DNA of 64,000 nt, taken from positions 124,001 to 188,000 of the forward strand of contig NZ_BNJJ01000004.1 in the NCBI RefSeq assembly GCF_016587435.1, in the 5' to 3' direction. Positions 8,065 to 17,331 of the stretch are shown here, piece by piece (the stretch's first letter is position 1; every line of letters begins with the position of its first letter). The notes beneath the pieces are model-generated. The model did no database searches. It was not told the origin of the DNA and saw nothing but the letters and a program-made list of their open reading frames with translations. This stretch comes from Dictyobacter formicarum (GTDB lineage Bacteria; Chloroflexota; Ktedonobacteria; Ktedonobacterales; Ktedonobacteraceae). A program made the position numbers and the translations under genes.

Positions 8065-9156
8065 TTAATGAGCGAGCGCTTGCTCACGGTAAGCACGGCG
8101 GATACGCTCAGGATTTGTGACCTCTCCCAGCGTAACCGAGCGCAGGGCGAGGAAACCATTTCTTGGTAGAATGAAGAGCCATGCACTCACGACAAAGGGG
8201 GCCGTCAATGCAGGCATCCCAAGTGGTGAGAGAAAGACACTTATCGAGGCCATCAGAACCGTTGCAATTAAAGCGCAAAACAAAGCATAAATCGCGGACG
8301 GCCATGTCAGGACATAGAAGACGCCGCCAACAGCAATTGCGCTCAGGACGGCGTTAAAGCCATAAAGACCATGATAAACCCAGTGGCCATCGCCTCCCAG
8401 TAAGAAGAGCGAGGTGAGCATCCCCACAAGAGAACCTAGTGCTGCAAAGAGAGCAGAGATCCGTGAGTTGACGAGGATGGCGACCAGAAATATCAGGCCC
8501 GTAAGTAGATTGTCCTGAAAGAAGACCTCTCCAATGCCTCGGAAAAAAGCTTCCACCAAATTGAGTGGCGTAATGCCGGCGCCCACAAGTGAGGTTGGCA
8601 GTGGCCGCAGGGCAGTCTGTACAGCTGCACTTGGCTTCAACAGGGCAGGCTGTATCGCCTGCGTAGATTGCAGGTGACTAAACAGGAAGACGGCAAACAG
8701 GAAAATCCAGGCCGAAAGCACAAAAGGTGCTGTCAGAGCAGGCACGTCACGGCTCCCAAGCACATTTACCAGGCTCATCATCACGATGCTACTAAGAATA
8801 CCGGCAAGGATGATATACACTGGCAGCGTAGGATTCCACTTGAGGAAAAACGCAAGCCCGATACCAGTAAGGATACCGTTAAAGCCAAAGAGGCCCGCAC
8901 GAATTGCGTTGTTATCCGCCTTGAGAACCATAGCAGTCAATGTGCTCACTACCAATCCAATTACTCCGGCCAGTCCCAGGAGCGCTGAATTGACAAAGAT
9001 TCCAATCAGAAATAAGAGGCCAGTGAGAGGATTATTCTGGAACATAACCTGTCCGCAACCGCGCAGGAGCGTATCTACAAAGCGTAGAAGCACATTCTCA
9101 TTCGTCATCCGCTCCCAGGGGGCAGTCAGGCGCTCCACGGGGATTGTATGCTCCAT
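8065..9156 (-). CDS. Urea transporter, UT family
   Basis: Membrane channel-like protein of 363 residues for urea uptake. The internal duplication of the family is plain: GQVMFQNNPLTGLLFLIGIF in the first half and GEVFFQDNLLTGLIFLVAIL in the second, each followed by a GLFGFNG or GLYGFNA motif. About ten hydrophobic segments. An ATG at 9171 lies inside the ribosome site of the ATG at 9156 (ATGGAGGTAATAAAG), so the latter is used. It lies downstream of the formamidase gene on the same strand, pointing to a role in urea/amide nitrogen acquisition. No urease genes are in the window. Confidence 0.88.
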   Translation of the reverse strand: MEHTIPVERLTAPWERMTNENVLLRFVDTLLRGCGQVMFQNNPLTGLLFLIGIFVNSALLGLAGVIGLVVSTLTAMVLKADNNAIRAGLFGFNGILTGIGLAFFLKWNPTLPVYIILAGILSSIVMMSLVNVLGSRDVPALTAPFVLSAWIFLFAVFLFSHLQSTQAIQPALLKPSAAVQTALRPLPTSLVGAGITPLNLVEAFFRGIGEVFFQDNLLTGLIFLVAILVNSRISALFAALGSLVGMLTSLFLLGGDGHWVYHGLYGFNAVLSAIAVGGVFYVLTWPSAIYALFCALIATVLMASISVFLSPLGMPALTAPFVVSAWLFILPRNGFLALRSVTLGEVTNPERIRRAYREQALAH

Positions 9157-9175
9157 CTTTATTACCTCCATATAG

Positions 9176-9204
9176 CCCGGATGCTGCCAGTGACAGCATC
9201 CGGG
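9176..9204. other. Intercistronic stem-loop between formamidase and urea transporter genes
   Basis: CCCGGATGCTG, a 7-base loop and CAGCATCCGGG: a perfect 11-bp stem 20 bases before the urea transporter start. There is no T-run on the transcribed side, so RNA processing or differential stability is more likely than termination. Confidence 0.55.
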
Positions 9205-9239
9205 TTGGAGAAAAGCATGACCACAGAGCTTGTTTGCGT

Positions 9240-10484
9240 TTAACTGGTGACTGCTACTTGCATTTTCTGGGAAACGGAATGCCTCATTGGCTCAATATCG
9301 CGCTCGAAAATTTCCGTTGGCAGGTACAGCGAGCAGCAAGCATTCGGAATATCCACGATACCGCTGACCCGACCTTCGATTGGCGCGGCGCCCAGGATGA
9401 TATAGGCCTGTTCGCCTGTGTAGCCACATTTTTCGAGGTAGCTAATAGCATTCAGACACGCATTTCTATAGGCGATATGGGCATCCATATAATGCTGTTT
9501 GCCCGCCTCATCAACCGATATCCCTTCAAAGACCAGGAAATTAGAGTAGCGAGGTTCCAGTGGACTACTTCTAAAAATGGGACTCTGCATGCTGTAGGTA
9601 TTGACACCGTTTTTAATCAAATCTACCTTGAGGTCAATAGAGCCGGCCATCTCGATAGCACCGCAGAAGGTGATCTCACCGTCTCCCTGTGAGAAGTGCA
9701 GATCGCCCAATGACAGATTGGCGCCGTTGACATAGACCGGGAAGTAGACGCGCGAGCCACGGGTAAGATTTTTAATATCACAGTTGCCGCCATGTTCGCG
9801 CGGTGGCACGGTGCGCGCTGCTTCGCGCGCCGCATTCTGCATATCAGTTCCCTTCAGGGATCCCATCACCGCATTTTTCTCAAGTGGAGGCAAAGCCAGT
9901 GGTGGAACTCGATTGGGATCAGTGGCAATCAGATCAGCCTCGCGCTTATTCCAGGCGTTGAGGAGCTCATGGGAGGGGGCACAGCCGATCAGGCCAGGAT
10001 GCGGAATACCTACAAAACGCACATCAGGAACGTGCCGCGATGTTGCTACTACTCCATTGAGATCCCAGATAGCTTTATGCGCATCAGGAAAATGGTCGGT
10101 CAGGAAGCCACCGCCATTATCACGAGAGAAGATGCCGGTGAAGCCCCAGGAAGTTGCTTTGCCCGCGAATGAGGTCACATCGAGAATATCGACGACAAGC
10201 ACGTCTCCTGGTTCTGCACCCTCAACAGCAACTGGGCCGCTAAGCACGTGAGGAATTGAAAGGTCGACATCGCGTACGTCGTTCGCACTATCACTGTTCT
10301 TAATCTGTCCATCCGTCCAGTCTTTACATTCCATTCTGAAGATGGTACCTGGTTTCACGGAAGCCATCGCTGGAATATCTGGATGCCAGCGGTTATGGCC
10401 AACGATCTGTTGCTGGCTCCAGGGTTTGTCCAGATCTACACCAAATAACACTTCAGGTCTCATCGCTGTGGTCGTCATCGTCAT
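9240..10484 (-). CDS. fmdA: Formamidase/acetamidase family amidohydrolase
   Basis: 414-residue enzyme of the FmdA/AmdA family, hydrolysing formamide or short amides to ammonia and the acid. Recognisable segments are GHNRWHPDIPAMASVKPG, the acidic stretch DWTDGQIKNSDSANDVRDVD, HVLSGPVAVEGAEPGDVLVV, HPGLIGCAPSHELL and NGANLSLGDLHFSQGDGEI. AAAGGAAAA lies upstream of the ATG at 10484. It heads an operon with the urea transporter and is divergent from a FmdB-type zinc ribbon gene, the same pairing known from the Methylophilus formamidase locus. Confidence 0.92.
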   Translation of the reverse strand: MTMTTTAMRPEVLFGVDLDKPWSQQQIVGHNRWHPDIPAMASVKPGTIFRMECKDWTDGQIKNSDSANDVRDVDLSIPHVLSGPVAVEGAEPGDVLVVDILDVTSFAGKATSWGFTGIFSRDNGGGFLTDHFPDAHKAIWDLNGVVATSRHVPDVRFVGIPHPGLIGCAPSHELLNAWNKREADLIATDPNRVPPLALPPLEKNAVMGSLKGTDMQNAAREAARTVPPREHGGNCDIKNLTRGSRVYFPVYVNGANLSLGDLHFSQGDGEITFCGAIEMAGSIDLKVDLIKNGVNTYSMQSPIFRSSPLEPRYSNFLVFEGISVDEAGKQHYMDAHIAYRNACLNAISYLEKCGYTGEQAYIILGAAPIEGRVSGIVDIPNACCSLYLPTEIFERDIEPMRHSVSQKMQVAVTS

Positions 10485-10975
10485 GATCGTTTTCCTTTAC
10501 GTATGCGGTTAGTAACGCAGAAAGGTGTATCAATCTAAAGTTTGACGTGATCCATACGATTGAACTATACGTGACGCCATTGTCTGTATGCGGAACGAGA
10601 AATACGGCTAGAACCGTGATATTCCCGCAGAACGAATACCTCGGCGAACAGAAAAATACTCTATGCTGCTACTATGTGAGATGCCATGTTGTGTTTTGTT
10701 ATTAGCGCGTTTCTTTATGGAGGAGATATCATCAAAGAATGCTATGTGCAAATGTTCTCAACTATGATTAAACACAGCTAGCATCTATGTTTGCGCTTTC
10801 TTGTCTTTTACTGCGTACACTAATACGGTATCCTAAAATATTCTTTCTGTCAAGTGAAGTAAATGCGTATTGACTTATCAGTAGAAAGATTTCCTTTGCA
10901 AATGGTGAACAAATAATGTATGATTTCCTGTGAGATTGGCTGATGAACTGAAGAAGAGCAGTGTGGAGAATGAGT
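10485..10975. other. Divergent promoter region between formamidase and FmdB genes
   Basis: About 490 bases of AT-rich sequence holding the promoters of both genes. I see no reliable ORF, repeat or riboswitch fold in it. Confidence 0.6.
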
Positions 10976-11269
10976 ATGCCAAGATATGAATTTCGTTGTG
11001 AGCAGTGTGGCTCATTTGAGTATTGGCGTTCACTCGCTGATGCTGCAGCCCCCATGTACTGTCCTGTATGCCAGCGCGAAGTCAGACGAATTTACACCGC
11101 GCCCGGTCTGGTACGCACCCCGCCTGCATTGGCGCAGGCCTATTATCGTGCTGAAAAAAGCACCTGCGAACCAGAAGTCATTCGTAGAGAACCTGAGAAA
11201 CCACGCGAGCAGCCCGCTCCTCCCGTCTTTCACCAGTCCCATGGACGTCCCTGGATGCTTGAACATTAA
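10976..11269 (+). CDS. FmdB-family zinc ribbon protein
   Basis: 97 residues. It starts with the family signature MPRYEFRCEQCG and has the second Cys pair in YCPVCQREVRR, together forming one zinc ribbon. The rest is a Pro/Glu/Arg-rich tail. FmdB proteins are putative regulators of amide utilisation genes; here it is divergent from fmdA, which supports that role. The ATG at 10976 is chosen over 10970 because GGAG lies seven bases before it. Confidence 0.85.
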   Translation: MPRYEFRCEQCGSFEYWRSLADAAAPMYCPVCQREVRRIYTAPGLVRTPPALAQAYYRAEKSTCEPEVIRREPEKPREQPAPPVFHQSHGRPWMLEH

Positions 11270-11541
11270 TATGGGCTCAAAATACTTTAACGGTATCGCT
11301 CGTCAAGGGAGCAAATCGGGCGCAAGGTCCGAACCTATTGGTATCATGTTTTTTGAAGGTTCCATCGCATGGGCCATCGAAATGTATCAGCGCAAATGCC
11401 CCCAATCTCTTTTTATGTTGGTGCAAAATGTGCGCACAGCGCATGTTTTGCACCAACATAAAAACCTCTTTTGAGCTCCGTAGGAGCGTAGCGTGAGGCA
11501 GAGAGACCACCATTGGCGTGGGGGTCAGACACTTTCTAACA
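11270..11541 (+). repeat. Palindromic intergenic element, copy 2 (with a solitary MITE-like end)
   Basis: The core at 11410-11464 is a 26-bp inverted repeat with two mismatches, containing GTTGGTGCA and an A-run/GC stem/T-run tip. The type-2 tail (TTTTGAGCTCCGTAGGAGCG) follows, ending in GGTCAGACACTTTCTAAC at 11523-11540. The left part is atypical: instead of the usual head it has GAGCAAATCGGGCGCAAGG then TCCGAACCTAT (11310-11338), which matches the ends of the 19860-20120 element. Confidence 0.7.
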
Positions 11542-11661
11542 TGTTAGCGCATGCAGGGCGCCGTGCGCCCTGCATGCGCTAACAGAAAAAATAGGCTCGG
11601 CCGCGTATGCGGACGCCCGAAAGGGAGGGGCCAGGCTCCCATACTGGGAACCTGGCCCCTT
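11542..11661 (-). repeat. Palindromic intergenic element, inverted copy 3
   Basis: A perfect 20-bp inverted repeat at 11542-11584 (TGTTAGCGCATGCAGGGCGC with a CGT loop) abuts the end of copy 2. To its right CGGCCGCGTATGCGGACGCC (11599-11618) is the reverse complement of the head found in other copies, and the hairpin GGGGCCAGG..CCTGGCCCC (11627-11660) takes the place of the outer head hairpin. It lies downstream of the LysM gene, for which the last hairpin may be the terminator. Confidence 0.65.
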
Positions 11662-11738
11662 CTTTGTAAGCGACTAATTATTGAAGCTGTCTAGAACTTG
11701 ATTTAATAATTGTTTAACGTTATCCCAATATATTTACT

Positions 11739-12506
11739 TTATCTACACACCCATTCACGCCAGCTGTAGCCATCGCGTGCAAATATTTCGTGGGCGGCTA
11801 TGATGTTTGCCCTGGCATTATATGGAGACATGCCAGCCTGTGAGGTGGTACTCCATGTGCTCGGGTAAAGAATTTGGAATATACCAGCGGCATGACTTCC
11901 ACCAATCGAGTATGTGTTGGTGGCATTAGGATTCATCCCTGACTCGCATGCTGCAACGCTCTTGGCACCTGCAGCATAAGGTCCAAAGATTTCATCAATC
12001 ATTCCGTTGATGTCAGTGCTCTGCGTAGCTGCTGGCGCAGGTACGGCGGGGGCCGGTGCTGGCGTGGGCACGGCAGCTTGCTTAGCGGCCGGTGCTGGTG
12101 GAACACTTTTAGGGGCTACTGGTACGTTTTTAGAAACCGTACGAGCTACCGCGTTATCAATACAAATTTTCTGATCTATAAAAATGAGATTAGGATTGGC
12201 AATACTATTGACGCTTGCCAGGGTCAACCAGCTGACCATGTAACGTTTGGCTATCTGACTTAACGTGTCACCGGCTACAACTGTATAGGCATTCGCACAG
12301 CTGGTAGTTGTGTTTGCCATATTGGCTGTGGTTGTATGTGCGGTGTTCGTTGCTGCATGCGCTATATTAGGAGTCACTGCATTTACTCCTAATGTGGTGC
12401 TAAGCAGACTTAATGTTCCCATAACTGCAATAAAACGACTTTTTTTCGACTGCTTTGACTTTTCCGGACGTAAGAAATTCTTAAGGTTCTGATATACTTG
12501 CAACAT
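11739..12506 (-). CDS. Secreted LysM and transglycosylase-like cell wall protein
   Basis: 255 residues. A basic N-terminus ([10 protein letters not shown]) and a hydrophobic stretch ending in HAA form a signal peptide. A LysM domain follows ([19 protein letters not shown], then [10 protein letters not shown]), then a Pro/Ala-rich linker and a C-terminal lysozyme-like domain with [10 protein letters not shown] (probable catalytic Glu) and [15 protein letters not shown]. Predicted to bind and cleave peptidoglycan outside the cell. The ATG at 12506 has AGTGAGGAA before it; the frame extends to a TTG at 12527 without support. A short stem-loop (ACCGC..GCGGT, about 12536-12552) sits close upstream and could influence translation. 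Confidence 0.85.
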   Translation of the reverse strand: MLQVYQNLKNFLRPEKSKQSKKSRFIAVMGTLSLLSTTLGVNAVTPNIAHAATNTAHTTTANMANTTTSCANAYTVVAGDTLSQIAKRYMVSWLTLASVNSIANPNLIFIDQKICIDNAVARTVSKNVPVAPKSVPPAPAAKQAAVPTPAPAPAVPAPAATQSTDINGMIDEIFGPYAAGAKSVAACESGMNPNATNTYSIGGSHAAGIFQILYPSTWSTTSQAGMSPYNARANIIAAHEIFARDGYSWREWVCR

Positions 12507-12977
12507 TTCCTCACTTCGATTAGACAACTTCCAATACCGCTCGCTATGCGGTGTTCCTCATCCACATTACCCATGGACATGATCACGTAGCCTGCTGTTC
12601 AGGTCGTTGTGGGAACATTGCTAGAATACCATGAAATATATTGATACACCTAGAAATGCGGTTGAATCTAGCCCTAATTACCTAGTTAAGTAGTTAATAA
12701 TGCGTAAATGAGCTGTAACGAGCTTCTTCAATAAGAGCATTAAAGATGCCAATTTGATTATTTACCTGCTCAATTGCTTTATTAATAACAACCAATATTA
12801 TCCTTATACATGTTATATGGCTGTAATATATATCATTTTATTTTGATCACATTATAACTTTCAGCCGCAAAGGTTCGAAAAATTACCATTCCAGGTTGTT
12901 AACAAAATGAGCTCTCATTCGATAATATTATTGGAAGACTATCTAAAAATTTTTGTGTATTAGACGGGAGCCTGTGC
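12507..12977. other. Divergent intergenic region
   Basis: About 470 AT-rich bases holding the promoters of the LysM gene and the carboxypeptidase gene. I looked for c-di-AMP or c-di-GMP riboswitch motifs, which can precede wall hydrolases, and saw none convincing. Confidence 0.5.
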
Positions 12978-13970
12978 ATGGAACGCCGTGTTTTCGCTAT
13001 TGTATTGATAATAATTATTTTATTGTTTGGATCTACCTGTTACATCTTTGCATTTACATCTGTCAATAATAAATTTATGGACATGCTGGGTTCTTTGGAT
13101 CCGACGCCGACGCCAACGCCGACTCCGGAACCGACGCCAACACCGACTCCAGAGCCGACTCCGACCCCATTTCCGACACCGACGCCAACACCTCGGGGCA
13201 TGATGCCTCAATCCCAGGCTTCAGCCATTTATATGGTGGATGGCAATACGAATGCCGTGTTGTCGAACGTGAATGGCAACAAGGTGTTGCCGATGGCCAG
13301 TACGGCCAAGATTATGACCGCTATCCTGACCATCGAGGACGTTAATCTGGATACCAAAATCACTATTTCTCAGGATGCGGTTGATCGTACCGCCGATGGC
13401 ACCAGTAGTACGGCGCAACTACACCTGGGCGATGTTATCAAGGTCAGGGATCTTTTGTATGGCGCATTGTTGCCCTCGGGCGCGGATGCGGCTACTGCTC
13501 TGGCCGATTACGTTGGTGGTTCAACCCCGAATTTTGTGGCGATGATGAATAACAAGGCGACCAGATTGGGCTTGACCCAGACCCATTTTGTGGATCCTGA
13601 TGGTTTGACGATCAGTGGCGACGTCAGTATGACCAGCGCGGCCGATCTCACGAAACTGGCCGAATATGCGATGGCCAATAGTACCTTTGCCAGCATCGTC
13701 GCGCAAGCCTCGTATAGTCTGGCACCCACGATGTATCACCGTAAATATGATTGGTCAAACACGAATGGCCTGCTCTCTACCTATCCCGGCATGCTGGGCG
13801 TTAAAACCGGCCACTCCAGCATCGCTGGCTATTGTCTGGCCTTTGCCGCAGCACGTGATGGACACTATATTGTCGGCGCCATCTTAAACAGTTCTGACGA
13901 GGCGCAGCGCAACACCGATGTCTCAAATTTATTGGACTGGGGATTCCTGAAACTAAGCGGCAAATTGTAG
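12978..13970 (+). CDS. D-alanyl-D-alanine carboxypeptidase, S11 family (DacA-like)
   Basis: 330 residues. An N-terminal membrane helix or signal anchor (about 5-28) is followed by a (Pro-Thr)-rich spacer at about 41-72 and then the penicillin-binding domain. Catalytic motifs: SxxK in MASTAKIMTA, the second motif as SGAD in LLPSGADAATAL, and KTG in GVKTGHSS. The middle residue of the second motif is Ala where Asn is most common; S11 enzymes tolerate variation there. It trims pentapeptide side chains outside the membrane. Its PT-repeat spacer probably lets the domain reach through the wall. Confidence 0.9.
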   Translation: MERRVFAIVLIIIILLFGSTCYIFAFTSVNNKFMDMLGSLDPTPTPTPTPEPTPTPTPEPTPTPFPTPTPTPRGMMPQSQASAIYMVDGNTNAVLSNVNGNKVLPMASTAKIMTAILTIEDVNLDTKITISQDAVDRTADGTSSTAQLHLGDVIKVRDLLYGALLPSGADAATALADYVGGSTPNFVAMMNNKATRLGLTQTHFVDPDGLTISGDVSMTSAADLTKLAEYAMANSTFASIVAQASYSLAPTMYHRKYDWSNTNGLLSTYPGMLGVKTGHSSIAGYCLAFAAARDGHYIVGAILNSSDEAQRNTDVSNLLDWGFLKLSGKL

Positions 13971-14024
13971 TAGCTGACCACAAGATACGGTAGCTAAAAA
14001 GAATGTATAGAGATATCTTATTGT

Positions 14025-14077
14025 ATTGATGATATTACATGGACGGCGCTCGGCGCCGTCCATGTAATATCATCAAT
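14025..14077. terminator. Perfect 25-bp palindrome between convergent genes
   Basis: ATTGATGATATTACATGGAC plus GGCGC pairs exactly with its complement around a TCG loop. It lies 55 bases after the carboxypeptidase stop and faces the ABC permease end, so a two-way terminator is likely. A smaller hairpin at 14160-14185 (GTGGACGGGCG, TATG loop) resembles the head hairpin of the palindromic element family, so this may be a degenerate inverted copy. Confidence 0.65.
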
Positions 14078-14159
14078 ATGTTTTCATGATCTCTCTTATT
14101 CGATCCTTTCACTCGATTTCGGTTTTAATGCGACAAAAGCAACTTTGCGTGGAAGGGAT

Positions 14160-14185
14160 GTGGACGGGCGTATGCGCCCGTCCAC
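14160..14185. terminator. GC-rich hairpin after the ABC permease gene
   Basis: GTGGACGGGCG and CGCCCGTCCAC around TATG, 30 bases beyond the end of the minus-strand permease gene. Together with 14025-14077 it fills the convergent gap. Confidence 0.55.
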
Positions 14186-14214
14186 AAAAGAACTCCGGCA
14201 AGTGTACCCTCTGG

Positions 14215-15048
14215 TTAAAATTTCAGGGCGCCTGCCGAGATGTTGGCGATGAACTGGCGCGCACCGAAGAAGAAGATGATGATCAAGGGTATCGTTGACA
14301 TTAATGTGCCGGCCATGACCATGCTGTAGTCTGTGCTGTAGACACCATTTAATTGTGCCAGGGCAAGCTGTAGCGTATAGGTTTTGGGATCATTGAGCAC
14401 AATCAAGGGCCAGAGATAGTCATTCCAGGCATTGATAAAGGTGATAACGCCCAGGAAGCCCAGCGCGGGTCGCAGGGTTGGTAGGGCAACGTTCCAATAG
14501 AGACGTAGGTGACTACAACCATCGATGCGGCCCGCGTCAATCAGGTCGCTCTGGATCGCTGATAGCGAGTACTGGCGCATCCAGAAGATGCCGAACGCGG
14601 TGACCATGCTTGGGATGATCAACGGCAGGAAGGTGCCGATCCAGCCCAGGTCGGCCATGATGACAAATGATGCCACCAGTGAGCCGGCGGATGGGATGAT
14701 CATGGTACCTAGCAGGATAACGAACAGCACTTTTTTGCCGGGAAATTCAAATTTGGCAAATGTGAAGCCTGCTATTGAACAGAAGAAGAGGACCAGCACC
14801 GTGACGCTGACCGCGATCAGCAATGTATTGCCGAAGTCGGTGAGGAAATCAATATTCTGGAGCACGTGTGAAATGTTGATCCATAATTGATTTCCAAAGA
14901 TAACTTTTGGCGGAATACGATAGATGTCGCTGGTCGTATTGGTGGACATCACGATCATCCAATAAAATGGGAAGATGGACGCCACCAGGAATATTAACAG
15001 GATCACGTGTGTGATGATGCGCTGTGTACGTGTGCCATAATCTTTCAT
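14215..15048 (-). CDS. Carbohydrate ABC transporter permease, MalG type
   Basis: 277-residue inner-membrane subunit with six hydrophobic segments. The EAA loop that contacts the ATPase reads LIDAGRIDGCSHLRLYW then NVALPTLRPAL. It starts 18 bases after the end of the other permease, and is last in a solute-binding protein, permease, permease operon. No ATPase is encoded nearby, which is usual for this family because a shared MsmK/UgpC-type ATPase can serve several importers. Confidence 0.92.
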   Translation of the reverse strand: MKDYGTRTQRIITHVILLIFLVASIFPFYWMIVMSTNTTSDIYRIPPKVIFGNQLWINISHVLQNIDFLTDFGNTLLIAVSVTVLVLFFCSIAGFTFAKFEFPGKKVLFVILLGTMIIPSAGSLVASFVIMADLGWIGTFLPLIIPSMVTAFGIFWMRQYSLSAIQSDLIDAGRIDGCSHLRLYWNVALPTLRPALGFLGVITFINAWNDYLWPLIVLNDPKTYTLQLALAQLNGVYSTDYSMVMAGTLMSTIPLIIIFFFGARQFIANISAGALKF

Positions 15049-15066
15049 TGCATCGACTCCTTTGTC

Positions 15067-16005
15067 TTAGTTATCACCGTGCTGTACGATTCTCCAGTTG
15101 ACGAAGGTAAAGGCCAGCAAGATAAAGAACATGATCCAGCTGACGGCCGCTCCGTATCCATAATGGTACGTGGCAAAGGATTGCCAGTATTGATACAGCG
15201 ACATGGTGAGGCCCTGGTTGCCGACGCCTCCATTATTTCCATAGAGAATCTTTGGCTCAGTAAAGAGGGTCAGGCCTCCCAGGGTGGAGGAGATGACGGT
15301 GAAGAGAATGACCGGCCGCAGCAGCGGGACTGTGATGCGGAAGAAGATGTTGATGGTGTTCGCACCATCTATGCGGGCGGCCTCGTAGAAGTCGGACGGG
15401 ATGCTTTGGAGGCCAGCCATGTAGACCAGGGCGTTATAGCCTACCCAGCGCCAGATGACGAGCAAGGCGATCGCCCATTTCATGGCCCAGAAATCGCTGA
15501 GCCACTGCACCGCAGGCAGGTGCAGGGCAGTCAGTACGGTGTTGATGAGTCCGAACTGTTCGCCAAATAACGAGTTGAAGATCAGTGTAATGGCCACGAT
15601 CGATGTGATATTCGGCAGAAAGTAGGAGATCTGATAGGCGAACTTGGAGCGTGTCCGCTGGTTGAGCAAGAAGGCCATAATCAATGCCAGGAAGAGCATG
15701 GGAATGGTTGACATGAACCAGATCTCAAAGGTATTGAGGATGGCGGTGCCAAACTTGGGATCGGAGAGGGCAAAGGTGAAATTGTTGAAGCCAATGAAGC
15801 TCATCTGACCAATGCCGTCCCACTTCTGGAAGGCCAGATACAGCGAGAAAACGGTTGGGATGATGCTGAACGCCAGAAAAATGACAAAGTATGGCGCGAT
15901 CGACAGATACATGGGAAGATATTTACGGAACTTGCTTTTGGGCTTCACCACAGCATCCTGTCGGGCTTGATGTTGGGAGACAGCAACTGGACTGATACTA
16001 CTCAT
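15067..16005 (-). CDS. Sugar ABC transporter permease, MalF type
   Basis: 312 residues with six membrane segments after a cytoplasmic N-terminus. The EAA motif is FYEAARIDGANTINIFFRI then TVPLLRPVIL. Pairs with the MalG-type protein encoded next to form the channel. GAGAAACAC-type ribosome site precedes the ATG at 16005. Sugar specificity cannot be read from the sequence. Confidence 0.92.
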   Translation of the reverse strand: MSSISPVAVSQHQARQDAVVKPKSKFRKYLPMYLSIAPYFVIFLAFSIIPTVFSLYLAFQKWDGIGQMSFIGFNNFTFALSDPKFGTAILNTFEIWFMSTIPMLFLALIMAFLLNQRTRSKFAYQISYFLPNITSIVAITLIFNSLFGEQFGLINTVLTALHLPAVQWLSDFWAMKWAIALLVIWRWVGYNALVYMAGLQSIPSDFYEAARIDGANTINIFFRITVPLLRPVILFTVISSTLGGLTLFTEPKILYGNNGGVGNQGLTMSLYQYWQSFATYHYGYGAAVSWIMFFILLAFTFVNWRIVQHGDN

Positions 16006-16050
16006 GTGTTTCTCCTTCTTCTTTTGAATAGCAGGGATAACAGACGATGA

Positions 16051-17331
16051 CTACCGTAACAGTTGTCTCTGAATTTCTGTTTGAGCGTCATTCCAGGCCT
16101 GCTCTGAGTTTTTATTTTGCTGTGCAATCAAGCTTAGTTGATCGCTGTACGCTCCGCCGACGATATCGCTGTACTCATTAAAATAGAAGCGAGGAATATC
16201 TTTGGCGGCCACCGAGAAGATCTGGTTGGTGTCCTGCCCGCCGTAAAAGTCTTCCTTAGAGCTCATGCCGGGCTGATCGAGCGTGCTGAGGGTAGAAGGG
16301 AAGAGCTGTAATGATTTGTACGCGGTCAACTGGTTCGCGGGATTTTCGAGCCACTTGATAACTTCAAAGGCCTCTTTGGGATGAGCACTGGCTTTGGTGA
16401 CGGCCAGGAACGAGCCGCCGGAGTTGCCGTCTCCGCCAGGATTGCGAGCGATGCGCCACTTGCCCTTGGTATTTGGCGCGGCATCCTGCAATATTTGCTT
16501 CATCCATACGGCGCCGACAAATGAAGCGATGGTGCCGTTGCTGATACCCGCGTTCCATTCTGTGGTCCAGTTATCGATGTTGGCGCTGATGCCCGCCTGG
16601 TGAACCTTGTTGGCCAGGGACCATGCCTGCTTGACGATATCCTGGGTGCCGATATACTTGTCGGAGTGGTCAAAATATTGCAGCGCATGCTGACCAACCG
16701 CCTGGCTGAAGACGTTGTTGATGTTATCAAACATAAACACTTTGCCGTTGGTGGCCTGTTTCATTTTCGTGCCCGCCTGGATATAGTCATCCCAGGTTTT
16801 AAACTGATTGGTGACTTCCTGCGGATCGGTTGGCAGGCCAGCTTTGGCAAAGAGGTCTTCGCGATAGAAGAGAGCGGTTGGACCCGTATCCATCGGCAGG
16901 GCGATCAGCTTGCCGCCAGGTGCTACACCTAGATTCCATTTCCAGTCCAGGTATTGAGATTTGATGGAATCGGCACCCAGGGTGCGCAGGTCGACGAACT
17001 GGTCTTCATCTGGAAAATAGGTAGCAATGTTGGAGTTGATGCCGAGGAGGTCAGGAACTCCATGATGTCCCGCCATGGATGTTCTGACTTTGCTATCGTA
17101 ATCGGTGATCTTCTCTGCGCGCAGGTCGATATTCGGAAATACTTTGCCCACTTGTTGGATGAGCGCATCGTCAATTGAGCGGTTCCAATACCACAAGGTA
17201 AGCTCAATTTTGGGGCTGGAACCTGGTCCCGCGCAGGCGCTTAGCATGACTGCGAAGAGCGATAGTAAGCATATGATGCTTATTATCGAGGTCGCTACCT
17301 TACGCGGTGTGCGATCGGTGGTGTGATTCAT
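16051..17331 (-). CDS. Extracellular sugar-binding lipoprotein of an ABC importer
   Basis: 426 residues. The signal peptide ends in a lipobox (LLSLFAVMLSACAG), so it is anchored by a lipid on the outer membrane face of the cytoplasmic membrane. The mature part has solute-binding features of the MalE/UgpB cluster (IELTLWYWNRSIDDALIQQV at the start, WDDYIQAGTKMKQ, GGSFLAVTKASAHPKEAFE, VIKWLENPANQ). The ATG at 17331 is preferred: GAGAGG lies five bases upstream, while the ATG at 17370 lacks a site. It is the first gene of the importer operon; the LacI regulator gene lies upstream. Confidence 0.92.
   Translation of the reverse strand: MNHTTDRTPRKVATSIISIICLLSLFAVMLSACAGPGSSPKIELTLWYWNRSIDDALIQQVGKVFPNIDLRAEKITDYDSKVRTSMAGHHGVPDLLGINSNIATYFPDEDQFVDLRTLGADSIKSQYLDWKWNLGVAPGGKLIALPMDTGPTALFYREDLFAKAGLPTDPQEVTNQFKTWDDYIQAGTKMKQATNGKVFMFDNINNVFSQAVGQHALQYFDHSDKYIGTQDIVKQAWSLANKVHQAGISANIDNWTTEWNAGISNGTIASFVGAVWMKQILQDAAPNTKGKWRIARNPGGDGNSGGSFLAVTKASAHPKEAFEVIKWLENPANQLTAYKSLQLFPSTLSTLDQPGMSSKEDFYGGQDTNQIFSVAAKDIPRFYFNEYSDIVGGAYSDQLSLIAQQNKNSEQAWNDAQTEIQRQLLR

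Noticed and set aside
11277..11513. Open frames in both directions across repeat copy 2
   Set aside because: The same translated palindrome text (LVQNVRTAHVLHQHK) appears at every copy of the element; it is repeat DNA, not protein.
12507..12760. c-di-AMP or c-di-GMP riboswitch before the LysM gene
   Set aside because: Only a short simple stem-loop is present; conserved motifs of either class are absent.
14086..14298. 70-codon open frame on the plus strand
   Set aside because: Overlaps a terminator hairpin and the end of the ABC permease gene in antisense.
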